The position numbers and the translations under genes are program-made. This document shows positions 35,295 through 44,477 of a stretch of 64,000 bases of DNA, piece after piece (position 1 is the stretch's first letter; the number at the start of each line of letters is the position of its first letter). The notes below the pieces were generated by a model. That model had not been told where the DNA came from. It worked only from the letters and a program-made list of their open reading frames with translations, and made no database searches. The DNA comes from Pseudofrankia sp. DC12. GTDB taxonomy: Bacteria > Actinomycetota > Actinomycetes > Frankiales > Frankiaceae. The DNA is taken from positions 6,819,879 to 6,883,878 of the forward strand of contig NZ_KQ031391.1 of assembly GCF_000966285.1 (NCBI RefSeq), given 5' to 3'.

Positions 35295-36290
35295 CTACTC
35301 CCCCGGCGCGATCTCGTAGAACTGCGTCGCCCAGCGCCGATAGGCCATGTAGGGCTTGGCATCCTGGACGGCCATCACGGGGTGCTCGATGTAGTCCTGG
35401 TAGCGCCAGATCTCGAGGTCGTCGTCCAGAGTGGACAGGAACTCCTTCTCGAGACGCTCGAGCACGTCGGCGGGCGGAGTCTCGGCGGTGTCACCCGGAA
35501 GACGGGGCCACCAGATCGAGTAGAACATGTCCGAGCAGCCGTCCTCGACGGGCGTGGTCGCGAAGATGAGGCGGTAGTTGTCCGCGCCGTCGAACGCGCT
35601 GATCGCTCCGCCGAGGCCGAACAGGTAGCTGTGGATGCGCAGCGCCATCGCGTTCGGGTCGTCGCTCCGCCTGTCAGGCCAGCCCGTCTCGAACAGCCAT
35701 CCGTGGTCGTCGGCCTGCCAGTCGAGCAGGACGGGCGTGACGGTGGCGTGGTGGACGTAGCGGAAGTGCATGCTGTCCGCGGCGTTCTCGCCCGGGATCT
35801 GCGGGTGCACCGGCTCCCGCTGCGACTTGCGGGACAGCGCCGGGTACGGCGGGTAGTAGGCGGCCGGGTCGGTCTCGTACTGCGGGTAGAGCCGGAAGAT
35901 GTCAGGCATCTCCCAGCTGGGGGCCGCGCCGTCCGGCTGGTGCCAGAGGAACACGCAGCCGTACTGCTCGCGGACCGGATAGACCCGCAGCGCCGCGGCA
36001 CGGTTGGGCCGGTCCTGGTACGGGATGTAGCGGTTGCGCCCGTCCGGTCCCCAGATCCAGCCGTGGAACGGGCACTCGACGCAGTCGCCGTTGACCTTGC
36101 CACCGTGGCCCAGGTGCGCGCCGAGGTGGCGGCAGTGGGCCTGCAGGACGTGGAGCGCGCCGTCGTCGCCCCGGTAGGCGACCAGGTCCTCGCCCAGGTA
36201 GCGCAGCGGGCGCGCCTGGCCGGTGGGGAACTCCTGGGACCAGCCGATCATGAACCAGCCGGTCGGCCTCCAGGTGAACGGAACCTTCAT
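35295..36290 (-). CDS. Rieske non-heme iron oxygenase (KshA-like)
   Basis: 331 aa. The Rieske cluster ligands are CRHLGAHLGHGG (C-x-H) and CVECPFHGWIWG (C-x2-H), near residues 53-80. The mononuclear iron site is ENAADSMHFRYVHHATV, with Asp and two His. Overall layout and length match 3-ketosteroid 9-alpha-hydroxylase oxygenase subunits. The reductase KshB is not here. The reaction would hydroxylate a ring substrate with NADH-derived electrons. It is divergent from a fused acyl-CoA dehydrogenase, which supports a catabolic role. The steroid as substrate is inference. Confidence 0.85.
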   Translation of the reverse strand: MKVPFTWRPTGWFMIGWSQEFPTGQARPLRYLGEDLVAYRGDDGALHVLQAHCRHLGAHLGHGGKVNGDCVECPFHGWIWGPDGRNRYIPYQDRPNRAAALRVYPVREQYGCVFLWHQPDGAAPSWEMPDIFRLYPQYETDPAAYYPPYPALSRKSQREPVHPQIPGENAADSMHFRYVHHATVTPVLLDWQADDHGWLFETGWPDRRSDDPNAMALRIHSYLFGLGGAISAFDGADNYRLIFATTPVEDGCSDMFYSIWWPRLPGDTAETPPADVLERLEKEFLSTLDDDLEIWRYQDYIEHPVMAVQDAKPYMAYRRWATQFYEIAPGE

Positions 36291-36540
36291 GCGACGACGT
36301 CCCCTCGTTGAAAGCTCTAGATTTATCTAGCATCCACGTGGAACGGACGGCAAGGGCGTTCACGGCCCGCCGTCGGCGGACAGGCGGTCGGTCACCTGGT
36401 CCGTGGCGAGCCCGCAAGCCCAGGACCAGCGCGAACCGACTCCCAGGACCGGGATCCGGCGGCGAATAATATATACATGTTGCGTCTCTCGGCGGGCCGT
36501 CAGCAGCGCCCGCCGCGCGGAACGAGCATGGGGAGCGCGG
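36291..36540. promoter_or_regulatory. Divergent promoter region with CTAGAT palindrome
   Basis: A perfect inverted repeat CTAGATTTATCTAG (36317-36330) lies 27 bp upstream of the oxygenase start, and an AT-rich piece (AATAATATATACATGTT, 36465-36481) lies before the dehydrogenase. In such GC-rich DNA both stand out. The palindrome is a good candidate operator for a TetR/GntR-type regulator controlling the pair. It does not match the KstR consensus known to me. Confidence 0.6.
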
Positions 36541-38850
36541 ATGGATCTGTCGGTGGACGAGGCAGGGCGGGCGGCTGGGGAGCTGGCCGCGGCCGTGCTC
36601 GCCAGGCGTCCCGGCCTGGTGGCGGCGCGGGAGGCCGAGCCGTCGGGGCATGACCCGGCGCTCTGGGCCGAGCTGTGCGCGGCGGGGCTCGCGGGCCTGG
36701 CGGTCGCCGAGGAGCTCGACGGTGGCGGGACCGGGCTGCACGCGCCGGTCATGGCCGCGGTGGAGCTGGGCCGTGTGCTCGCGCCCGTGCCGTTCGCCGA
36801 GCACGTCGCGGCCGCGCGGCTGCTTGCCGCGGCCGCGCCCGAGCACCCCGACCTACCGGCCGTCGTGGCCGGCGAGCTGATCGCGACACTGGCGACGCGG
36901 GTGCGCGCCGGTGTAGGGGTGGCCGTGCCGGCGGGGGCGGTCGCGGGACTGGTCCTGGCGGTCGTCGACGGGCAGCTCGTCGCGAGCCGGTCCGCTCCTC
37001 CGCCCGACGCCACGCTCCCCAACCAGGGCGACCTCGCCGTCGCAGACCGCGACCTGCATGGCGCGCAGGTGCTCGGCGGCGACGCGGCGCCGGCCGCGTT
37101 TGCCCGGGCCCGATCGGAGTGGCTGGTCCTGATGGCCGGCTGGCTCGCCGGCCTCACCGACGGCGCGCTGCGGCTCGCGGTCCGGTGGGTGAAGGATCGC
37201 GTCCAGTTCGGCGTGCCGATCGGGTCGTTCCAGGGCGTACAGCATGGCCTCGCCGACCTGCCGGGGCTGGTGGACGCGGCGGCGCTGCTCGCCCGGGAGG
37301 CGGCCTGGAGCCTCGACACCGGACACGCGTCGGTCACCGGTGCCGACGGCCCCCAGCTCGCGGCGATGGCCGCCCTGTTCGCGACGGACGCAGCCCGGCA
37401 GGCCTCCGAACGCGCCGTCCAGTACCACGGAGGCCTTGGCGTCGCCGTCGAGCACGACGCGCAGCTGTTCTTCCGCCGGGCGCGCGCCTACCCGGCCCTG
37501 GCCGGAGCACCGCGCGGCCTCGCCCGGGAGCTTGGCCGCGACCTTGTCGACGGACCGGCCGACGGCACCGACTCCGCTGGGCGGGCGCCCGGGGTGGTCG
37601 GGACGGTGGCCCCGGCCGGCCCGCGGGACTCCGACGGCACGTCCTTCGCGTACAACCAGCCTCTCGCCGCGTTCGCCGCCGAGGTCCGCGGCTTCGTCCG
37701 CTCCTGGCTGACGGACGAGATCCGCCACGAGGCACGCCGGACCGGCACCGTGCATGTGCCCGCGCTGCACCGGGCGTTGGCGCGCCGGGGCTGGCTCGCC
37801 GCCGCGCAGCCCGGCGGCCGGGCCGCCCGCGACCCCTACGAACTTGCCGTCCTGTTCCGCGAGCTGGAACTGGCCGACGCCCCGTACCACGGGATCGGCA
37901 CAACAATGATCGTCGCCGGCGTCCTAGACCAGATCGGAGGCTCGGCGCTGCGCGCGGGTGTGCTGCCGGCGCTGCTGGCGGGTGAGGCCACGGCGGTACT
38001 CGGCTACTCCGAGCCGGGCTCGGGCTCCGACGTGGCCGCGGCGCGCACCCGGGCCGTGCCCGTCGACGAGGCGCACTCCGCCTGGCGGATCAACGGCCAG
38101 AAGATGTGGACCACCCTCGCGCACACCGCCGCCCACTGCCTGCTGCTCACGCGGACGAACCCTGACGTGCCCAAGCACCGCGGCCTGACGATGTTCCTGG
38201 TGCCCATGGACACCCCGGGCATCTCCATCCAGCCCATCCACACGATCGCCGACGAGCGGACCAATATCGTCTTCTACGACGACGTGATCGTTCCGGACTC
38301 CTGCCGGCTCGGCGAGGTGGACGGAGGCTGGCAGGTCATGGCCATCGGGCTGAGCCTGGAGCGCGGGGTCATGGGGAGCACCGCGATGCTCGAACCGCTG
38401 CTCGGCGCCGTGACGGCGTGGGCCCGGGTTCCAGCGCCCGCGGACGGCTGGCTCGGCGGGCAACGCCCGGCCGACGACCCTGCCGTGCTGACGGCGATCG
38501 CCCGAGCCAGGTCTGACGCGGAGGCCGCCTTTCTGCTCACCGCGCTGACCGCCTGGCTCAGCGTCGCCGGAAAGTCGCCCGCGGTCGCGGGCACCATCGC
38601 GAAACTGTTCGCCTCGACCGCCTACCAGCGGGCCAGCCGTGAGCTCCAGGACGCGGCGGGTCTCGGCGGCATCCTGCCCGGCCGCGCCGGGGGCGCCGCG
38701 GCGCCGGCCGCCGGCGGCGAGATCGAACGCGCCGCGCGCCATTCCTGCGTCGTCACGATCCAGGGCGGCACCACCGAGATCGCCCGCAACCTCGTCGCCG
38801 AACAACGACTCGGCCTGCCCAAGACCCGCCAGGGAACTCGCTCCAGCTGA
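36541..38850 (+). CDS. Fused double acyl-CoA dehydrogenase
   Basis: 769 aa from ATG 36541 (GGGGAG upstream). Two acyl-CoA dehydrogenase units are in tandem. The first occupies residues about 1-345, with WVKDRVQFGVPIGSFQGVQH and QYHGGLGVAVEHDAQLFFRR. The second begins near 375, with GYSEPGSGSDVAAARTRAV, INGQKMWTT and VTIQGGTTEIARNLVAEQRL. Such a fusion corresponds to a heterodimer in one chain, as in mycobacterial FadE34 (steroid side-chain degradation). Only the second unit shows the full FAD-contact signature clearly. It would introduce an alpha-beta double bond in an acyl-CoA. The substrate is unknown. Confidence 0.88.
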   Translation: MDLSVDEAGRAAGELAAAVLARRPGLVAAREAEPSGHDPALWAELCAAGLAGLAVAEELDGGGTGLHAPVMAAVELGRVLAPVPFAEHVAAARLLAAAAPEHPDLPAVVAGELIATLATRVRAGVGVAVPAGAVAGLVLAVVDGQLVASRSAPPPDATLPNQGDLAVADRDLHGAQVLGGDAAPAAFARARSEWLVLMAGWLAGLTDGALRLAVRWVKDRVQFGVPIGSFQGVQHGLADLPGLVDAAALLAREAAWSLDTGHASVTGADGPQLAAMAALFATDAARQASERAVQYHGGLGVAVEHDAQLFFRRARAYPALAGAPRGLARELGRDLVDGPADGTDSAGRAPGVVGTVAPAGPRDSDGTSFAYNQPLAAFAAEVRGFVRSWLTDEIRHEARRTGTVHVPALHRALARRGWLAAAQPGGRAARDPYELAVLFRELELADAPYHGIGTTMIVAGVLDQIGGSALRAGVLPALLAGEATAVLGYSEPGSGSDVAAARTRAVPVDEAHSAWRINGQKMWTTLAHTAAHCLLLTRTNPDVPKHRGLTMFLVPMDTPGISIQPIHTIADERTNIVFYDDVIVPDSCRLGEVDGGWQVMAIGLSLERGVMGSTAMLEPLLGAVTAWARVPAPADGWLGGQRPADDPAVLTAIARARSDAEAAFLLTALTAWLSVAGKSPAVAGTIAKLFASTAYQRASRELQDAAGLGGILPGRAGGAAAPAAGGEIERAARHSCVVTIQGGTTEIARNLVAEQRLGLPKTRQGTRSS

Positions 38851-38981
38851 TCGGGCGGGGCGCCGCGGTGATCACCGCCGCGGCGCCGACAGGCTTGCTC
38901 CGTCACCGCGGGCCTCGGCGTCTGCGCCCGCCCGTCAGCACCCTGGCGGGCGACCTCGCCTCTCCTGACTCGTGCGTCTGG

Positions 38982-40433
38982 TCAGCGGGCGCGCGCGCTG
39001 AACATCGCGGCGCTGTGGGCCGGTCGCGACCTGGGTCGTTCCGCGGTCGACGGGCCGGCCTCGTGATCTGCTGAGCTGACGCGCGCCGTGGTCGCGAGAG
39101 ATCGAGCGGCCGTGCCTCGCCCGGCACGGTGGCCGCGGCCGCCGGCGGGGCGGCCCCCACGCCGTCTGCCCGTCCGAGGTGCCGGCTCGCTGCCGCGGCC
39201 TGCGCCGGCTGGCACTCGCCGGGCTGGGCTGGTTCTGGTCTCCGGCTCGATCGCGACCGCGGGGCTGGTGAGCGACCGAGCGCCGGGAGCGAGCGTGGAG
39301 AGTATCGGGTGGTCGGCAGTCGCGACCCGCGTGGTCGTCGGCCGGATGCCGGCGGCGCGGGCCAGTAGCGTGACCTCACGGATCTGATCCGTGGTCGCCA
39401 GGGTGATGACGGTGCCACTGTTGCCGGCGCGCGCGGTGCGTCCGGAACGGTGCAGGTATGCCTTGTGGTCGGCCGGTGGGTCGGCGTGGATCACGAGGGC
39501 GACGTCGTCGACGTGGATGCCGCGGGCGGCGATGTCGGTGGCGACCAGCGCCGAGGCCCGGCCTTCGCGGAAGTCGTCGAGGTTGCGGGTACGGGCGTTC
39601 TGGCTGAGGTTGCCGTGCAGCTCGACCGTGGGCACGCCGGCGCGGTTGAGGTGGCGGGCCAGAGCCTTGGCCCCGTGCTTCGTGCGGGTGAACACGACCG
39701 TGCGTCCCGGCGCGCTGGACAGATCGACGAGCACGGGGAGCCGGCTGTCCCGTTCGACGTGCAGCAGATGGTGCGCCATGGTGCCCACCGGGGACTGGGT
39801 GGAGTCGGCCTCATGCACGGCCGGATTGCGCAGGTACTGGCGCACCAGGGTGTCGATCGCCCGGTCCAGGGTGGCCGAGAACAGCATCCGCTGCCCGCCG
39901 GCCGGGGTCTGGCCGATCAGCCGGCGTACGGCCGGAAGGAACCCCAGGTCGGCCATGTGGTCGGCCTCGTCCAGCACGGTGATCTTCACCTGGGCCAGCG
40001 AGCAGTGCCCCTGCGCGAGGAGGTCCTCGAGCCGGCCCGGACAGGCCACGACGATGTCGGCGCCCCGCCGGATCGCGGCCACCTGCGGGTTCTGGCCCAC
40101 GCCACCGAACACGGTGCACGAGGTGAGGCCGGCCGCGGCGGCGAGCGGCCGCAGAGCGGTGTCGATCTGCGCGGCGAGCTCGCGGGTGGGCGCCAGGATC
40201 AGCGCGCGCGGAGCCCCGGCGCGGGCCCGGGGCCCGCCCGACAGCCGTGCGACCACGGGCAGGAGGAACGCGAATGTCTTGCCGGATCCCGTGCGGCCGC
40301 GGCCGAGGATGTCACGCCCAGCGAGGGCGTCCGGCAGCGTCGCCCGCTGGATGGGGGTGGGCGTCTCGATGGCGAGACGGGTGAGAACGGCGGTCAGGCG
40401 CGCAGGCACGCCAAGATCGGTGAACGAAGACAA
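38982..40433 (-). CDS. DEAD-box RNA helicase
   Basis: 483 aa. Q motif region FTDLGVPARLTAVL and TPTPIQRATLPDAL, motif I GRGRTGSGKT, Ia PTRELAAQ, Ib CPGRLED, II LDEADHMADLGF, III FSATLD, V ATDIAARGIHVDD and VI HRSGRTARAG are all present. A basic, Gly/Arg-rich tail of about 110 residues follows, likely for RNA binding. Start TTG 40433 (LSSFTDLG) fits the family's N-terminus, although no good ribosome site is seen. It unwinds RNA duplexes with ATP, for example in ribosome assembly or cold adaptation. It is convergent with the dehydrogenase gene. Confidence 0.92.
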   Translation of the reverse strand: MSSFTDLGVPARLTAVLTRLAIETPTPIQRATLPDALAGRDILGRGRTGSGKTFAFLLPVVARLSGGPRARAGAPRALILAPTRELAAQIDTALRPLAAAAGLTSCTVFGGVGQNPQVAAIRRGADIVVACPGRLEDLLAQGHCSLAQVKITVLDEADHMADLGFLPAVRRLIGQTPAGGQRMLFSATLDRAIDTLVRQYLRNPAVHEADSTQSPVGTMAHHLLHVERDSRLPVLVDLSSAPGRTVVFTRTKHGAKALARHLNRAGVPTVELHGNLSQNARTRNLDDFREGRASALVATDIAARGIHVDDVALVIHADPPADHKAYLHRSGRTARAGNSGTVITLATTDQIREVTLLARAAGIRPTTTRVATADHPILSTLAPGARSLTSPAVAIEPETRTSPARRVPAGAGRGSEPAPRTGRRRGGRPAGGRGHRAGRGTAARSLATTARVSSADHEAGPSTAERPRSRPAHSAAMFSARAR

Positions 40434-40702
40434 GAAAAATCGCTATCTGTGCGATGTCCCGCCGACAACCGGGGATCCGAGGATCTCGACCAGTTACACG
40501 CGGAGCGAAGGCCCGATGCTGAGAAACGGGTGTTGACAGGCCTGCGCTACGACGCGCGGACAACTCGCGGCAGGAGCTCGACGAGCTGATTACCGCCAGC
40601 ATAGCCGGTCCGAGCGCGCAACGGTGCCAACCGGGTCGCCCGCAGGTTGCGGCGATACCGGCCCAAGCTGTCCGTCTAGTCGGAGGCCGCCACGGTTTGG
40701 CG

Positions 40703-40957
40703 TCATCTGACTGCGGTATGCCACCTTGAGGGTGAGACCATGTCCGGACTTCGTCGCGCTGTGATTTCCTTGTTGTCCCTGCGAATCTTGCGGCGGACGC
40801 GCGCTGCGGCCTTGGGTGTCTGGCCGGCGGCGCGGGCGGCGTCGTCCCAGCTCTCGGGTCCGGTCCCGTCGACGTAGGCGAGCACGACGGCCCACTCGGC
40901 GAGCTTGAGTCTCTCCCGTGCGCGGTGGAGCCGCAGGTCCTTGAACTCCCAGGGCAA
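40703..40957 (-). CDS. Small hypothetical protein, possibly a C-terminal remnant
   Basis: 84 aa from TTG 40957. WEFKDLRLHRARERLKLAEW is followed by a helix-turn-helix-like part (SWDDAARAAGQTPKAAARVR). Coding character (PPDDDDAEDQKDA) continues upstream of the TTG to a stop near 41025, with no better start. This suggests either a truncated gene or a missed start. No family was recognised. It lies directly downstream of the broken PIN toxin. Confidence 0.4.
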   Translation of the reverse strand: MPWEFKDLRLHRARERLKLAEWAVVLAYVDGTGPESWDDAARAAGQTPKAAARVRRKIRRDNKEITARRSPDMVSPSRWHTAVR

Positions 40958-41034
40958 CGCGTCTTTCTGATCTTCGGCGTCATCGTCGTCGGGTGGTGGG
41001 GCTTGCTCAGAGGCGGCGAGGCGCCGTCAGCGGA

Positions 41035-41636
41035 TCAGCCAGCGTGGCCAGTGCGCGGGGGGTCGAGTGCAGCCAAGAGGCGTTCGCCGAAGACCGGCGT
41101 CCCGTGTGTGCGCAGGTAGCCGGCGATGTCGTAGGCCGTCAGCGCGGGGCCTGACCTTCCCGTCCTGGCAGCGATGGCACGGACAGCGGTCACGACCTGG
41201 TCGGGGTGAAGATCGAGCTCGTCGAGGAGGAAGCCGTCCAGGGACTGACGGGTCAGTGGCGCGGTAGCGCGCTGAGCGGGAAGTCGGCGAGGTTGTCGGT
41301 GACGATCACGTCGGCGCGGCCAGCACGGGCGGCGGCGACCACATGCCGGTCATCGGGGTCGGGCAGTCCGACGGTGGGCACAAGCGGCTCCCAGCCCGTC
41401 ACGACCGCGTCCGGGAAGGCGGTCTGCATCTGCCGGAAGAGACGAGTCAGGCAGGCCTCGGTCTCTTGCGGAGAGGTTCCTCGCTTACCTAGCAGCGTGC
41501 GCAGTGTCCGGTCGAGCTCACCGAGGACCTCCGTGGGCCACGGTGGCCGGTATGCACCGGTACTGGCGATCTCAAGTAGCACGTCACGTGCCCCGCTGGG
41601 CACGAGGACGCAGGTGTCGAGCGGCGCGCTGAACAC
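41035..41636 (-). pseudogene. PIN-domain toxin, frameshifted
   Basis: The 5' part (41253-41636) encodes PLDTCVLVPSGARDVLLEIA, GLPDPDDRHVVAAARAG and VTDNLADFPLSAL, then stops. The rest of the family's sequence continues in the next frame: QSLDGFLLDELDLHPDQVV, ARTGRSGPALTAYDIAGYL and THGTPVFGERLLAAL, to a stop at 41035. The shift lies near 41250-41290. The acidic PIN residues are retained in the first half (D7, and the DPDD and TDN motifs), so a truncated 127-aa product could still be made. It is paired with the upstream antitoxin gene (6 bp gap). Confidence 0.8.
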
Positions 41637-41642
41637 CTGCGG

Positions 41643-41960
41643 TCAGCCTTGGGTCTTCGTACGCGCGGCCTTGAGAGCCGTGCGTGCCTCGTCCGGGTCG
41701 ACGTCATAGAGGCCGAGACGTTCGGTGTCGGTAACCATGTCCGCGAAGGCGAGCTCCGCGGCGTTGCGCTGGCGGCGGCGGTACCCGAGGAGGTCATCGA
41801 GGCGGACTCTACGGTGGCGACTGGGTTTCTCGAGCGGGATGACTCCGGTCTCCAGCAGCCGGACCAGGGTGGTGCGCGAGATGCGCAGCAGGTCCGCGGC
41901 TTCCTGGGTGGACAGCAGCAGATGGTGCGGCGCGACCGTGACGGCGAGGCCGGCCTGCAT
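41643..41960 (-). pseudogene. Excisionase-type HTH antitoxin, 5'-truncated
   Basis: HTH of the MerR/excisionase kind: LLLSTQEAADLLRISRTTLV then RLLETGVIPLEKPSRHRRVR, followed by the toxin-binding end LYDVDPDEARTALKAARTK. Family members I know continue N-terminally for another 30-50 residues before the LAVTVAPHHLLL segment. Here the match ends at about 41957, where a McrB-like fragment begins on the other strand. An ATG at 41975 could still give a 110-aa protein. Confidence 0.7.
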
Positions 41961-42050
41961 CGCCGGCACCGGCAAGACCTACCTTGCGCAGGAGCTGGCC
42001 CGATATGCCGCCGAGGAGACGAACGGCGAGCACCGCTTGGTGCAACGCGA
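41957..42050 (+). pseudogene. McrB-like AAA+ ATPase fragment
   Basis: Reads AGTGKTYLAQELARYAAEE then TNGEHRLVQ. The Walker A and following helix match McrB-type restriction ATPases. Nothing before the P-loop and nothing convincing after about 42045 remains. It marks a recombination junction with the truncated antitoxin. Confidence 0.6.
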
Positions 42051-42296
42051 TCCGCGCACCCACCTACCAGCCGACCCGGGACAGCGTCGTCCGCGGCGTA
42101 CCCGGCCCGCGGCACCGCTACGGACGGCTGCTGCACGCCGACAATCCCGCACGCCGCTGGCACCACGGCCCAGTCCAGGTCGTCACCGCCGCCCGAGCCG
42201 CCCCGCCCCAACCCGTGCTCGCGCGGGGCCCGGACAACGACGAGGGCACCCGACTCGCCGTGGACCGCACACTCGGAACCATGATCGAAGAAGAAT

Positions 42297-42523
42297 CAGG
42301 CCCAGAACAGGCCACGATCTAGATCACGATCTAGATCACGAAGGCGAAGTGCCTGTGCCACAGGCGTTTGGGGGACGAGTCGGCCTGTAAGCCGGATTCA
42401 GAGACCTTGGTTCCCTGACCAGCACGAACGAGACGATCAGCTGGTCTACCAGGAACTTTGCCTTTCGAGATCTCGCTCTGTCTGTCGTCGTTTCGCTACC
42501 TCAAACAGGCCCAGAACAGGCCA
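42297..42523. repeat. 18-bp direct repeats enclosing about 190 bp
   Basis: CAGGCCCAGAACAGGCCA occurs at 42297-42314 and again at 42506-42523. Between them lies an rnpB-like 3' end. The spacing and exactness suggest a local duplication, or the target duplication or attachment sites of a small inserted segment. Confidence 0.7.
42372..42399 (-). ncRNA. RNase P RNA 3'-end-like fragment
   Basis: The minus strand reads GAATCCGGCTTACAGGCCGA followed by CTCGTCCC, matching from memory the terminal helix of actinobacterial rnpB. No further RNase P RNA sequence is seen upstream, so it is a 28-nt relic and not the functional gene. Confidence 0.5.
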
Positions 42524-43004
42524 GAGATCGACTTTGGAAGCGCCATCACCCGGCCCGGGGCATCCCCTCGGGCCCGAAGGAGTGCCTGTCCCAGCCAGCA
42601 TGGCCACTACTGAACGCCACGCCCGGCGTGGCCTGGATTCAGAGAGCCGGAGTCAAGCTTCCTGAATAGGCCACGCCGGGGGGACGCCATGGCGAGCCGC
42701 CAAGGCGCGACAAGTACGGAACTCAAGCAAGTCAGCCTTTGACGCTGCCGCTCCCCTCGCAGGCAGCTCGGCCGTTTCGATCGAACCCGGCTCCGCGTCA
42801 TCGACGATCACGGCTCGCAGCGACCCCGCCGTCAACGTCGTGGACAACAGCGACTTCGTGAACGCGCCTGCTTCCCGGGACCGTTCGAGGATCTCCGCGT
42901 CGCGCGGGGCCGGCCCCCGAACTGTCAGAGAACCTGCCTACAGAAACCGCCTTGAGGCGGATCCGCTTGAGGGACCAAACCCCAGGGCCAAGGGAAGATC
43001 ACTC

Positions 43005-44476
43005 CAGGTAGCGAACTATCGCTCTGAGTAATCGTCACGATCAAGCTCTCGGTCCAGGTTTCGACGGGTCTCGCGGGTGCAGTTCCTTCCGGCCGGAATC
43101 TCGCCGCCCGCGCTTCCGAGCTATCGGAAATGACGCCATCGGCAGCTACGAATGCCTACCCGAAAATCCGCCGCTGTGCGCCCAGTCGCCATGGCCGTTG
43201 AATTGACGAAAACAAGAGCCGCCGTTGCGAAACGACGGCCTCCTGATCGGGACAATGAGAGTGCGAACAAACAATCCCCCGAGACAGAAGGCCGCCAAGT
43301 GTCATCATGCCAGACCGGCGCCGCTTTGTCGAGCGGCCTTGACAACGCCGGCAAAGAAAAAATCGGTCGACTTCTTGCCATGCTGCGTCTTGTGAAGGAT
43401 TTCCGCGACGCCCGGGGCCGGGTTTACGACCTCGAGTTCGTGCTTGCCACGGCGACCGTCGCGACGCTCGCTGGCGCCACGTGTTACCGCGAGATCGGAA
43501 GCGAGGCGGCCGACCTCTCCCAAGGGCTCCTCGCCGCACTCGGCGCGCCCTACGGCTATTTTCGGGGCTGCTACACCGTTCCCTGCGAATCCACCATCCG
43601 CGAGACCCTCAAAGGAGTCAACTCGCATGTGCTGGACCTGGTCGTCGGCACCTGGCTGCACGAACAAGCGACCCGCGATCACAACGGCGATCTGGTGATC
43701 GCCCTGGACGGTAAGGTCTTGCGCGGCGCTTGGAGCACGGAGAACCAGCAGTTCACGCTGTTCTCTGCCATGACTCACAACCAGGGGGTCGTCATCGCCC
43801 AGACCAAGGTCCCCGCGGATACCAACGAGATCACCCAGGTCGCGAACCTACTCAAAAACATCAAACACGAGCGCGGCCGAACCGTCATCACCGCAGACGC
43901 CGCGCACACGCAGGTCAAAACCGCGATCCTACTCTGGAAAAAACGAATCGACTACGTGTTCACTGTCAAGGGGAACCAGACGAAGCTCTTCCAGCAAATC
44001 TTCGATCGCCTCCTGCCGGTTATTCAGAAAACACCGGGGCATGAGGTCGAGGAATGCTCCCGCGGAAGTATCAAGCGCTGGACGACTTGGACGCGACCCG
44101 TGGATGACATCCGTTTCCCACGGGCCCGAACAATAGCCGTCATCTGCCGCGAAGAATTCGATCTCACCGGCGCCCGTCTCAGCAAGGAATACGCCTTCAT
44201 TGTCACCAGCCTGCGCGGTGAGCGCGCCGCTCCGGACGCTATCAACACCCACGTCCGAATGCACTGGGGCATAGAGAACCGTGTCCATTACGTCCGCGAC
44301 ACCACCTGGCGGGAAGATGCCTGCCAAGCCCACCAAGAAAACGGCCCGCACAATCTCGCGATCATCCGCAATCTCGCGCTCGGCCTACTACGCCTCCACG
44401 GCGTCACCAAGATCAAGGAAACTGTGCAGGAGATTGGCCGCGACCGTAATAGAGCCGTCCAGTACCTCGCTACCTA
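43005..44476 (+). mobile_element. ISAs1-family insertion sequence, copy 1
   Basis: Contains a complete ISAs1-type transposase gene. Candidate ends: AGGTAGCGA at 43006-43014 and its complement TCGCTACCT at 44467-44475, the latter overlapping the transposase stop. The match is short and no target duplication was found, so the borders are tentative. Confidence 0.55.
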
Positions 44477-44477
44477 G
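43152..44477 (+). CDS. ISAs1-family transposase
   Basis: 441 aa. Hallmarks of the family: LLAMLRLVKDFRDARGRVYD at the N-terminal domain, VIALDGKVLRGAW (first Asp), ITADAAHTQVKTA (second Asp) and HWGIENRVHYVRDTTWRED (Glu). All three catalytic acids are present and the frame is open. The true start may lie further in, for example ATG 43194 or GTG 43301. It is related to, but clearly different in sequence from, the ISAs1 copy at 49-50.7 kb. Confidence 0.9.
   Translation: MPTRKSAAVRPVAMAVELTKTRAAVAKRRPPDRDNESANKQSPETEGRQVSSCQTGAALSSGLDNAGKEKIGRLLAMLRLVKDFRDARGRVYDLEFVLATATVATLAGATCYREIGSEAADLSQGLLAALGAPYGYFRGCYTVPCESTIRETLKGVNSHVLDLVVGTWLHEQATRDHNGDLVIALDGKVLRGAWSTENQQFTLFSAMTHNQGVVIAQTKVPADTNEITQVANLLKNIKHERGRTVITADAAHTQVKTAILLWKKRIDYVFTVKGNQTKLFQQIFDRLLPVIQKTPGHEVEECSRGSIKRWTTWTRPVDDIRFPRARTIAVICREEFDLTGARLSKEYAFIVTSLRGERAAPDAINTHVRMHWGIENRVHYVRDTTWREDACQAHQENGPHNLAIIRNLALGLLRLHGVTKIKETVQEIGRDRNRAVQYLAT

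Larger units (their letters stand above)
42051..43004. other. Scrap region between gene wrecks and the first IS
   Basis: No intact gene in about 950 bp. The stretch 42060-42320 (+) has a frame with coding flavour (RYGRLLHADNPARRWHHGPV, ending at a stop near 42322) of unknown family. The 12-bp unit CACGATCTAGAT is repeated in tandem at 42313-42336. A small minus-strand frame at 42653-42847 (ELPARGAAASKADLLEFR) is of unknown family. Confidence 0.4.

Noticed and set aside
42653..42847. 64-codon minus-strand frame
   Set aside because: Some coding flavour but TTG start, no ribosome site and no family; kept only as a remark.
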